Part shown: positions 55,847 through 63,510 of the stretch, piece by piece | Layout: the number at the start of each line of letters is the position of its first letter | Numbering within the stretch: position 1 is the stretch's first letter | Assembly: GCF_016862075.1 (NCBI RefSeq) | Contig: NZ_BOMG01000105.1 | Coordinates: 1-64,000, forward strand | DNA length: 64,000 nt | Direction: 5' to 3' | From: Actinoplanes couchii | GTDB taxonomy: Bacteria > Actinomycetota > Actinomycetes > Mycobacteriales > Micromonosporaceae | The notes under the pieces: model-generated | Seen by the model: only the letters and a program-made list of their open reading frames with translations | The model's database searches: none | Told to the model about the DNA's origin: nothing | Made by a program: the position numbers and the translations under genes

Positions 55847-57247
55847 ATGGCTACGGACCCCACCCTGAACCCGCATCCGGACCGGCTGCTGCCCGCCGCC
55901 GCATCGGTGCGGCCGATCGCCCGACGGCTCTACCAGGCGGTCCGTGACCTGCCGATCATCTCACCGCACGGCCATGTCGACCCCCACATCCTGGCCGACG
56001 ACACCCCGTTCACCGACCCGACCGCCCTGTTCGTGCAGCCCGACCACTACGTGACCCGGCTGCTGCACGCCGGCGGGATCTCCCTGGACCGGCTCGGGGT
56101 GGGTCAGGGGCCGCTGCCGGAGGACCGGGCCCGCGACGTCTGGCGGCTGCTGTTCGCCAACTGGCGGCTGCTGGCCGGAACCCCGGTGCGGTACTGGCTG
56201 GAGACCGAACTGGCCGACGTCTTCGGTGTCACCGCGCGGCCGTCGGCGGCCACCGCCGACGACGTCTACGACCAGGTCGCCGCCCAGCTGGCCGCACCCA
56301 CCCATCGGCCCCGGGCACTGCTCGACCGGTTCCGGATCGCATTCCTGGCCACCACCGACGACCCCGCCGACACCCTGGACGCCCACGCCGCACTGGCCGC
56401 CGACCCGGCCGTGACGGCGCGGATCGTGCCCACCTTCCGGCCCGACCGCTACCTGGAACCGGCGCGCCCGGACTGGGCCGCCGCGGTGGAGAAACTGGGC
56501 GCCGGCACCTACCACGAATACCTCGCCGCCCTCGAGGACCGGCGCCGCCACTTCGCCGCCCACGGCGCGGTCTCCACCGACCACAGCCACGCCGACGCGA
56601 TCGCCGAACCCCTCGACGCCGCCGACGCCGCCCGCATCTTCGACCGCGCCCGGACCGGGCGGGCCACCGAGACCGAGACGACCGCCTTCCGCCGCCACAT
56701 GATCTGCGAGATGGCCCGGATGTCCTGCGACGACGGTCTGGTCATGACTCTGCATCCGGCCATCCACCGCAACCACCACCCGGCCACCCATGCCGCGTAC
56801 GGCCCGGACACCGGCCACGACATCCCCACCACCGTCGAGTTCACCCGCGCCCTGCAACCGCTGCTGGCCCGCTACGGCACCCACCCGAACCTGCACCTGG
56901 TCCTGTTCACCACCGACGCCACCACCTACCGCCGGGAGATCGCGCCGCTGGCCGGTTTCTACCCGTCGGTCTACGCCGGGGTGCCGTGGTGGTTCCTGGA
57001 CAACCCGTCGGCCATCCGCGACTTCCAGCGGGCCGTCACCGAGATCGCCGGGTTCGCCCGGCTGTCCGGCTTCATCGACGACACCCGGGCCTTCTGCTCC
57101 ATTCCGGCCCGGCACGACATGGCCCGCCGCCTGGACGCGGGCCACCTCGCCGAACTCGTCGCCGCGCACCGCCTCGACGAGGACGAGGCCGCCGACATCC
57201 TCACCGGCCTCACCAGCACCCAGCCCCGGCACGTCTTCAAACTGTGA
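55847..57247 (+). CDS. uxaC: Glucuronate isomerase
   Basis: The 466-residue enzyme converts D-glucuronate to D-fructuronate (and galacturonate to tagaturonate), the first intracellular step of hexuronate breakdown. LPIISPHGHVDPHILADDTP is the metal-binding start of the UxaC barrel; RYWLETELADVFGVTARPSA, LDRFRIAFLATTDDPADTLD, VPTFRPDRYLEPARPDWAAA and VYAGVPWWFLDNPSAIRDFQ are family blocks, and FIDDTRAFCSIPARHDMARR with ending RHVFKL is nearly universal. Full length. It is followed 10 bases later by the MFS transporter, forming a two-gene operon under the operator at 55800. Confidence 0.95.
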   Translation: MATDPTLNPHPDRLLPAAASVRPIARRLYQAVRDLPIISPHGHVDPHILADDTPFTDPTALFVQPDHYVTRLLHAGGISLDRLGVGQGPLPEDRARDVWRLLFANWRLLAGTPVRYWLETELADVFGVTARPSAATADDVYDQVAAQLAAPTHRPRALLDRFRIAFLATTDDPADTLDAHAALAADPAVTARIVPTFRPDRYLEPARPDWAAAVEKLGAGTYHEYLAALEDRRRHFAAHGAVSTDHSHADAIAEPLDAADAARIFDRARTGRATETETTAFRRHMICEMARMSCDDGLVMTLHPAIHRNHHPATHAAYGPDTGHDIPTTVEFTRALQPLLARYGTHPNLHLVLFTTDATTYRREIAPLAGFYPSVYAGVPWWFLDNPSAIRDFQRAVTEIAGFARLSGFIDDTRAFCSIPARHDMARRLDAGHLAELVAAHRLDEDEAADILTGLTSTQPRHVFKL

Positions 57248-57257
57248 AGGGAAACGT

Positions 57258-58508
57258 ATGGCAATAGCCGAGCCCGTGGCCAAGGTCAGCGGGCGTTACA
57301 TCTTCTGGATGATGGCCGCCAACTTCGGCGTCTCGATGGCGTTCATCGTCCCGATCGCCTTCTCCCTCGCGGTCCGCATCGACGAACTGGCGCCCGGCCG
57401 GGAGGAGGTGCTCGGTTACGTCACCGGCACCGCCCAGGCCGTCTTCCTCGTCCTCAGCCCGCTGATCGGCGTGTGGAGCGACCGGACCCGCAACCGGTTC
57501 GGCAGGCGCCGGCCGTTGATGCTCGCCGGAGCCGTGCTCGGCCTGGCCGCCCTGTTCGCGATCGCGGTCGCGCCGAACCTGCTGCTCGTGGCGGCCGGCT
57601 GGATGCTGGCGATGCTCGGCTGGGCGACCGTGTCGCAGCTGATCCTCAGCGCGCAGGCCGACCGGGTGCCCGAGGAACAACGCGGCCGGATCTCCGGCTT
57701 CACCGGCCTCACCGGGCAGATCGCCCCGATCATGGGCGTCGGGATCACCTCGCTGGTCAGCGGCAGCACCTTCCTGGTGTTCGTGCTGCCCGGCCTGATC
57801 GGGGCCGCCCTGCTCACCGGCTTCCTGATCGCCGGGAAGGAGCCGGACAGCCGGAACCTGCCGCCCGCCGCCCCGGTGTCGGCCCGCGGCCTGCTGTCCA
57901 GCTACGTGTTCAACCCGCGCGAACACCCCGACTTCGGGTGGAACTGGCTGGGCCGGCTCGCGTTCTTCATGGGCCTCTACTTCAACACCACCTTCAGCAC
58001 CTTCTTCTACGCCCAACGACTCGGCCTGCCGGTACGTGAGGTGGCCGCAACCGTGGCACTGATCGGCGTGGTCGGCGTCTTCGCCGCGGCGGCCGGCGCG
58101 CTCGGCGGCGGCTACCTCTCCGACCGGCTGCAACGCAGGCGGATGTTCGCCCTGATCGGGTCGCTGTTCTTCGTCGTCGGCGCGGTCGTCGAGGCGTTCG
58201 CCCACGCGTTCGTGCCGCTGCTGATCGGCTCGGTGCTGATGCAGCTGGCCATCGCCTTCTTCAGCGCCGTCGACCAGGCGATCGTCCTCGCGGTGCTGCC
58301 CAGCCGGGAGGAGGCGGGCCGCTACATCGCGGTGGTCCAGTTCGCGCACAAGCTGCCCAGCGCGCTCGCCCCGTTGATCGCGCCGTTCATCATCGCGATC
58401 GGGGCGAGCGGCGGGGAGAAGAACTACACCCTGCTGTATCTCACCGGCGCGGTCCTCGCCCTGGCCGGTGGCCTGATCGTCTTCACCAGGATCAAGTCGG
58501 TTCGGTAG
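57258..58508 (+). CDS. MFS sugar/glycoside transporter
   Basis: The 416-residue membrane protein has 12 helices; the loop after helix 2 reads GVWSDRTRNRFGRRRPLMLA, and GGYLSDRLQRRRMFALIGSL is in the second half. EHPDFGWNWLGRLAFFMGLY in the centre links it to the MFS protein at 31895. Branch and context (behind uxaC) suggest uptake of a hexuronate or glucuronide by proton symport. AAGGGAAACGT precedes ATG 57258. Its 3' end overlaps the GH43 gene by 17 bases tail to tail. Confidence 0.85.
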   Translation: MAIAEPVAKVSGRYIFWMMAANFGVSMAFIVPIAFSLAVRIDELAPGREEVLGYVTGTAQAVFLVLSPLIGVWSDRTRNRFGRRRPLMLAGAVLGLAALFAIAVAPNLLLVAAGWMLAMLGWATVSQLILSAQADRVPEEQRGRISGFTGLTGQIAPIMGVGITSLVSGSTFLVFVLPGLIGAALLTGFLIAGKEPDSRNLPPAAPVSARGLLSSYVFNPREHPDFGWNWLGRLAFFMGLYFNTTFSTFFYAQRLGLPVREVAATVALIGVVGVFAAAAGALGGGYLSDRLQRRRMFALIGSLFFVVGAVVEAFAHAFVPLLIGSVLMQLAIAFFSAVDQAIVLAVLPSREEAGRYIAVVQFAHKLPSALAPLIAPFIIAIGASGGEKNYTLLYLTGAVLALAGGLIVFTRIKSVR

Positions 58509-60231
58509 CCCGCACCGGTTCTCCGGGGGTCACGCCGTTCTCGTTGAAGGTGTCGACAGCAAACCAGGTGTCCTCGCCGGCGTTCAGCGTCGGCACCTCC
58601 AACTCGGTCCGGTCGTAGACCAGCCAGCTGCGGTACAGCTTGCCCGGCGTGCTGCCGTACCGGACGTTGTAACCCTGGGCGGTCGGTGCGGCCGGCCAGG
58701 TCAGCCGTGCGGTGCGGGGTTCGGCCCGTACCGCACGCGGCATCACCGCCGCCGGGGGCGTGCCGTTGCCGCGGCCGAAGACCCGCAGGCCGCTGACCGC
58801 GAACGTGCCGCCGAACGGCATCCGCAGCGCGGTCACCCGCACGTACCGGATCGGCGCCGGGCCGTCCAGGACGAAGAAGCCGTGCGGACGATCGCCGCTC
58901 CCGTCGTGCAGGGTCGTCCAGGTGTCCCCGTCGGCCGATCCCTGCAGGCGGTACCCGGCGGGGTCGTGGTCGGCGTAGAGGCCGCGCCAGGTCAGGCCGA
59001 ACTGCTGCCCCTCGGTGACCGGCGGGGCCTGCCCGGCGAGCTGGTGGTCGGCGAGGTTGACCTGGATCGCGCTGACGTCCCGGGCGGCGCCGAGGTCGAG
59101 CTGGAGCCATTCGCCGGCGCCGGGGCCGGAGGCCGCCCACCAGGTGCGTACGTCCTCGTTGACCGCGTCCGTGGCGGGATGCCCGGAGGCGTACGACGAG
59201 CAGGTCACCGTCGTCCGGTAGGACAGCAGCATCCATTCCGGTTCCTGCCGGGCCCACGGGTCGAACGGGCCGTCCGGCCAGCGGGCCGGGTAGTCGGCGA
59301 AGTTCTGGTTGCAGAACAGCACGCCGTCGTCGTCGAAACCGGCCGGGAAGATGCCGATCCGGCGTTCGAAGGGGTGGTTGACGCTGATCCGCATGGTCGC
59401 GGCGTGCCACCAGTTGCCGTGCCGGTCCTGGAAGGTGCTGCCGTGCCCGGCGCCGGTGATGAACCCGCCGGGCACCGACGAGAACGGGCTGTGCCGGTCG
59501 TAGGTGAACGGGCCGAGAGGGCTGTCCGAGGTGGCGTACCCGTCGGCGTAGGAGTTCCACTGGGTGCCCGGTCCCGCGTACTGCAGGTAGTAGCGGTCGT
59601 TCACCCGGGTCATCCAGGCGCCTTCGATGAACGGCCCGGCCCGGAACGCCGGCAGCAGCCGTTCGGCCTCCGTCTTCGGCTCCGACCGGCGGTAGTTCTC
59701 GCCGGCCCGCTCCCAGCCGCGGCTCTCGACGTCGGCGCCGAGCAGGTCGGCCGGCTCACCGATCGGATGCAGGCCGGCGTCCAGCTCGACCCCGCGGATC
59801 GGCTCCCGGTCGTCGCATCCCCAGTACAGGTAGAGGCGGCCGTCGTCGTCCTGGAAAAGGCTCGGATCCCAGAACGGGAAATCGCCCGGCGAGACCCGGG
59901 TGAAATCGTCGGCGAGCGGATCCACGCTACGGAAGAACGGTGACGACTCGCCTTTGCGGGACGCCGAAATGAGAAGCGCGCCGTTTACCTCCCGCACATC
60001 GGGGGCGTAGTCCAGCGGAGGTAGTTTCGTGGTCGGCCGGTAAATCCACTCGCGCATGTCGCCGGAGTGCCAGAACCCCCGCGACATGGAAGCGAAGAGA
60101 TAAAAACGATTTCGATACAGTACGATCGATGGATCGGCTGCCTCGCGGTGCACGCTGCGCGTTCCGGACACACGAATGTCCTGGAAACGGTAGGGCAGAT
60201 CCAGCGGATTGCACCGGTGTTCGATGTGCAT
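58492..60231 (-). CDS. Glycoside hydrolase family 43 with C-terminal F5/8-type and Fn3-like domains, cytoplasmic
   Basis: The 579-residue enzyme has a GH43 five-bladed propeller (about 20-340) with the three catalytic acids in order: REAADPSIVLY (Asp33), PFWDPSLFQDDDGRLYLYWG (Asp122) and PFIEGAWMTR (Glu203). A coagulation factor 5/8-type galactose-binding domain (about 345-485, for example LQLDLGAARDVSAIQVNLAD) and a fibronectin III-like part (about 500-579, RLTWPAAPTAQGYNVRYGST) follow. GH43 enzymes remove arabinose or xylose, and some galactose, from plant polysaccharide fragments. It has no signal peptide, unusual for a protein with carbohydrate-binding modules. It is divergent from the ABC importer with two LacI-like sites between. 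Confidence 0.88.
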   Translation of the reverse strand: MHIEHRCNPLDLPYRFQDIRVSGTRSVHREAADPSIVLYRNRFYLFASMSRGFWHSGDMREWIYRPTTKLPPLDYAPDVREVNGALLISASRKGESSPFFRSVDPLADDFTRVSPGDFPFWDPSLFQDDDGRLYLYWGCDDREPIRGVELDAGLHPIGEPADLLGADVESRGWERAGENYRRSEPKTEAERLLPAFRAGPFIEGAWMTRVNDRYYLQYAGPGTQWNSYADGYATSDSPLGPFTYDRHSPFSSVPGGFITGAGHGSTFQDRHGNWWHAATMRISVNHPFERRIGIFPAGFDDDGVLFCNQNFADYPARWPDGPFDPWARQEPEWMLLSYRTTVTCSSYASGHPATDAVNEDVRTWWAASGPGAGEWLQLDLGAARDVSAIQVNLADHQLAGQAPPVTEGQQFGLTWRGLYADHDPAGYRLQGSADGDTWTTLHDGSGDRPHGFFVLDGPAPIRYVRVTALRMPFGGTFAVSGLRVFGRGNGTPPAAVMPRAVRAEPRTARLTWPAAPTAQGYNVRYGSTPGKLYRSWLVYDRTELEVPTLNAGEDTWFAVDTFNENGVTPGEPVRATEPT

Positions 60232-60288
60232 TCGGTCCCCTGTTCCGGGTGGGTCGGCTATGCACGTCTACCGGCCGGCCGGGCGTGG

Positions 60289-60304
60289 TGGCAACCGGTG
60301 GCCA
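60289..60304. promoter_or_regulatory. LacI-type operator, GH43 side
   Basis: TGGCAACCGGTGGCCA matches TGGCAANNNNTTGCCA with one mismatch. It lies 57 bases in front of the GH43 start codon in the divergent region shared with the ABC importer genes. Confidence 0.6.
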
Positions 60305-60346
60305 GAAGTTGCCGGGAGAAAACCCTCAGGTCCGGTCCGGGACGCT

Positions 60347-60362
60347 TGGCATTCGATTGCCC
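60347..60362. promoter_or_regulatory. LacI-type operator next to the ABC importer promoter
   Basis: TGGCATTCGATTGCCC matches the island's LacI motif in 10 of 12 arm positions. It ends two bases before the -35 box at 60364, so a bound regulator would touch RNA polymerase. Confidence 0.5.
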
Positions 60363-60363
60363 G

Positions 60364-60393
60364 TTGACATTCGCGGCGGCTCGGTCGTAGCGT
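60364..60393 (+). promoter_or_regulatory. Sigma-70-type promoter of the ABC importer operon
   Basis: TTGACA at 60364-60369 and TAGCGT at 60388-60393 are separated by 18 bases, an acceptable -35/-10 pair. The start codon of the binding-protein gene is 42 bases downstream with AAAAAGGTGATCCC as ribosome site. Confidence 0.6.
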
Positions 60394-60434
60394 CGTGCCA
60401 CTTGTTAAGTCCTGTGTCTTAAAAAGGTGATCCC

Positions 60435-61739
60435 ATGCGCATAGTCCACGGTTCTCACCCTGCCCTCCGCCGGCTTCGCAGGCGGTCGGTGGCTGCGGTC
60501 GGCGTCCTAGCCCTCGCCTCGTCGCTACTGGCGGCCTGCGGCTCCGACGACAAATCCGGGTCCACCGACGGCCTGGTCTTCATGAACCAGTCCCGGGGCC
60601 AGGAAGCCGCCCTGAACGAACTGGCCAAGAAATACACCGAGACCACCGGTGTCAAAATCACCATCGAATCGCCCGGTCCCGCCGACTATCTGCCGAAACT
60701 GCAGTCCAAGGCACAGTCCAAGTCGATGCCGGACATCTATTCGTCGTTCAACGCCACCGACATGGCGCCGTTCTACCGGGCCGGCTGGGCCAAGGACCTG
60801 AGCGCCGAACTGCAGGGCGACTGGAGCAAGAACTTCGACCCGGCCGTGGTGAAACTGTCGGCCTTCGCCGACGGCAACAACCTGAAGGTGCCCGCGGGCA
60901 TCTACACCGTGCACTGGGAGATCCAGACCTACGGCTTCCTGGCCGACCCCGCCGCCACCGGCATCGACAAGGCCGCCCCGCCGCAGACCATGGACAAGTT
61001 CATCGCCGGCCTCGCCACCAAGGGGCCGGGGAAGTTCACCGTCGCCGCGTCGCTGACCCCGCAGCTGGTCCAGTCCTACGCCTCCAACTACCTCACCGAC
61101 GAGCAGATCTCGCAGACCCTCGACGGCAAGCTGCCCTGGAAGTCCGACGGCTGGCGCAAAGCCTTCCAGCTCCTGATCGACATGAAGCAGGCCGGGATCC
61201 TGGCCAACAACGCGCTGCCCGGTGGCCAGGACGACAACCCCAACGTCGAGTCTTCGTTCTTCAACAAGAAGGAGGTCGGCTCGATCTTCGACGCCACCGC
61301 CGGCGTGTCGGTCGGGCTGCGCACCGCCCCCGACTTCAACGACTACATCTCCCTGGCCCTGCCGGCGGCCCCGGACGCCACCCAGAAACCCCGCGTGATC
61401 GGCCTCAACGGCAAGGGCGCGGTGATCAACCCGAAGGGCGCCAACGTCGACAAGGCGGTGGCGTTCGTCAAGTGGCTGACCGAACCCGACCAGCAGAAGT
61501 TCTTCGCCGAGAAGGCCCGGATCCTGCCGAGCAACCCCGAACTGCTCAAGAGCGGCACCATCCCCGGCCAGCTCACCGGGTTCGCCGAGGCCATCCAGTC
61601 GATGCAGGTGCTGCCGAACACGATCAGCAGCGACGTCAACACCACCATCATCCGCAACACCCAGCGCCTCGTGCTCGGTGAGGCGACCGTGGACCAGGTC
61701 CTGGACGAGATCCAGGCGGCCCAGGACCGCAGCAAGTGA
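60435..61739 (+). CDS. ABC sugar transporter, substrate-binding lipoprotein
   Basis: The 434-residue protein has a lipoprotein signal (LALASSLLAACGSDD, lipidated Cys35) and the extracellular solute-binding protein family 1 fold: QEAALNELAKKYTETTGVKI, MPDIYSSFNATDMAPFYRAG, GIYTVHWEIQTYGFLADPAA, AVINPKGANVDKAVAFVKWL. Family members bind mono- to oligosaccharides for CUT1-type importers. It is the first gene of an operon with two permeases and a GH2 enzyme. The ATPase is not in this window, as usual for CUT1 systems that share a general MsiK-type ATPase in actinomycetes. The ligand is probably a plant oligosaccharide. Confidence 0.92.
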   Translation: MRIVHGSHPALRRLRRRSVAAVGVLALASSLLAACGSDDKSGSTDGLVFMNQSRGQEAALNELAKKYTETTGVKITIESPGPADYLPKLQSKAQSKSMPDIYSSFNATDMAPFYRAGWAKDLSAELQGDWSKNFDPAVVKLSAFADGNNLKVPAGIYTVHWEIQTYGFLADPAATGIDKAAPPQTMDKFIAGLATKGPGKFTVAASLTPQLVQSYASNYLTDEQISQTLDGKLPWKSDGWRKAFQLLIDMKQAGILANNALPGGQDDNPNVESSFFNKKEVGSIFDATAGVSVGLRTAPDFNDYISLALPAAPDATQKPRVIGLNGKGAVINPKGANVDKAVAFVKWLTEPDQQKFFAEKARILPSNPELLKSGTIPGQLTGFAEAIQSMQVLPNTISSDVNTTIIRNTQRLVLGEATVDQVLDEIQAAQDRSK

Positions 61740-62656
61740 CGACGGTGACCAACACCTCCGGTCCTGCCTCGCGCAGGGCCGGAGGGCTCCGGCGCAACAT
61801 CATCGGCTGGCTGTTCCTGGCGCCGGCCGTCGGCCTGATCGGCCTGTTCACCATCACCCCGTTCCTGCAGGCCATCGAACTCAGCTTCCAGAACTGGGAC
61901 GGCGTCAGCCCGGACACTCCCTGGGTGGGGCTGGACAACTACCGGTTCGTCTTCGCGTACGACGCGTTCTGGGCGTCGATGCGCAACGTCGCCTTCTTCG
62001 CGATCATCGGATTCTTCGCCGGTAACGGCATAGCCCTGGCGATGGCGGTGGCGGTCCACCGGATCACCCGGGGACGAACGTTCTTCCGGACCGTCTTCTA
62101 CCTGCCCGGCGTACTGTCGGTGGTGGTCGTGGGGTTGCTCTTCTCGTCCATGCTGGCCCCGCAGTCCGGTCTGATCAACAACCTGCTCGGCAGCCTCGGC
62201 CTGGAGTCGCTGCAGCAGAACTGGCTTGGCGACCCCGACATCGCCCTGCCCGCGGTCGCCGCGGTCTTCGTCTGGTTCCACTGGGGCTTCGGGTTCCTGC
62301 TGTTCCTGGCCGGCCTGCAGGACATCCCGGCCGAGCCCTACGAGGCGGCCGACCTCGACGGCGCCGGCGCCTGGGTGAAGTTCCGCTACATCACCTGGCC
62401 GCACCTGGCGCCGGTGACCACCATCGTCAGCCTGCTGACGCTGCTCGCCGCCATGCAGATCTTCGGCACCGTCCAGGTGCTCACCAACGGCGGTCCGGGC
62501 TACCACACCATGGTCCCGACCCTGCTGATCTACGGCGAGGCGTTCACCAACCACCGGTACGGCAGCGCCGCGGCCATGTCGGTGCTCTTCGGCGGTGCAC
62601 TGGTGCTGCTGTCACTGCTCCAGCTCGGCATCTCACAACGGAGGTCCCGCGCATGA
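61736..62656 (+). CDS. ABC sugar transporter permease (MalF-like)
   Basis: The 306-residue permease has six membrane helices and the cytoplasmic EAA loop EPYEAADLDGAGAWVKFRYI, followed by TWPHLAPV, which contacts the ATPase. GWLFLAPAVGLIGLFTITPF at the start and VLTNGGPGYHTMVPTLLIYG near the end are typical of CUT1 MalF/UgpA-type permeases. GTG 61736 overlaps the stop of the binding protein (GTGA); the second permease overlaps by ATGA. It forms the import channel with its neighbour. Confidence 0.92.
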   Translation: MTTVTNTSGPASRRAGGLRRNIIGWLFLAPAVGLIGLFTITPFLQAIELSFQNWDGVSPDTPWVGLDNYRFVFAYDAFWASMRNVAFFAIIGFFAGNGIALAMAVAVHRITRGRTFFRTVFYLPGVLSVVVVGLLFSSMLAPQSGLINNLLGSLGLESLQQNWLGDPDIALPAVAAVFVWFHWGFGFLLFLAGLQDIPAEPYEAADLDGAGAWVKFRYITWPHLAPVTTIVSLLTLLAAMQIFGTVQVLTNGGPGYHTMVPTLLIYGEAFTNHRYGSAAAMSVLFGGALVLLSLLQLGISQRRSRA

Positions 62657-63510
62657 CCACCATCACGGACCCGGGTTCCCCGCCCCGCCGCCGGATCCGC
62701 CCGGACCAGGTCGGCGTCTACGGACTGCTCACCGTCGCGGCGCTCATCGCCCTGTTCCCGCTGCTGTGGATGCTGTCCGGATCGCTGCAGACCCTCGACG
62801 AGCTGCTGTCCCAGGACAGCCTGCTGCCGGCCAGCCCGCAGTGGGGCAACTACGTCACCGCCTGGGTCGAGGGCGAACTGGGCATGTACTTGCTCAACAG
62901 CGTCGTCTACACCGGCACCGCCGTCCTGGGCATCCTGGCCGTCTCCAGCCTGGCCGGGTACGCCCTGGCCCGGCTGGACTTCGCCGGTAAGGGAATCTTC
63001 CAGTTCGTCATCCTCGCCGTCATGATCATTCCGGCGCCGGCGATGTTCCTGGCCCAGTACCGGCTGCTCATCGACCTGGGCCTGACCAACAGCCGGCTCG
63101 GCTACATCCTGGTGCTGATCACCTCCGGCATCCCGATGGCGACGCTGATCATGCGCAGCTTCTTCGCCAACCAGCCCCGGGACCTGGAGGAGGCCGCCGC
63201 CCTGGACGGCGCCTCACCGCTGCGGATCTTCCTCAGCGTGATCCTGCCGCTGGCCCGGCCCGGCATGGCCGCCGTCGCGGTCATCCAGGGCCTCGCCGCC
63301 TGGAACGAATACCTGATGGCCCTGGTCCTGTTCGACGACAACGATCTGATGCCGGTCCAGCGCGGCCTGACCAGCTTCATCTCCGCCGACACCCCGCAGC
63401 AGCAGATCCTGCTCGCCGCGACCGCCCTGTCGATCCTGCCGGTGGTCGCGTTCTACCTGCTCGCACAGAAACAGGTCGTCAAGGGGATCAGCGCGGGAGC
63501 CATCAAGTGA
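62653..63510 (+). CDS. ABC sugar transporter permease (MalG-like)
   Basis: The 285-residue permease is the MalG/UgpE-type partner: LIALFPLLWMLSGSLQTLDE, NSVVYTGTAVLGILAVSSLA with GYALARLDFAGKG, the EAA loop EEAAALDGASPLRIFLSVIL with PLARPGMAAVAVIQGLAAWN, then the end QKQVVKGISAGAIK, the classical MalG tail. It overlaps the previous gene by ATGA and the following GH2 gene by GTGA, so transport and hydrolysis are translationally coupled. Confidence 0.93.
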   Translation: MTTITDPGSPPRRRIRPDQVGVYGLLTVAALIALFPLLWMLSGSLQTLDELLSQDSLLPASPQWGNYVTAWVEGELGMYLLNSVVYTGTAVLGILAVSSLAGYALARLDFAGKGIFQFVILAVMIIPAPAMFLAQYRLLIDLGLTNSRLGYILVLITSGIPMATLIMRSFFANQPRDLEEAAALDGASPLRIFLSVILPLARPGMAAVAVIQGLAAWNEYLMALVLFDDNDLMPVQRGLTSFISADTPQQQILLAATALSILPVVAFYLLAQKQVVKGISAGAIK

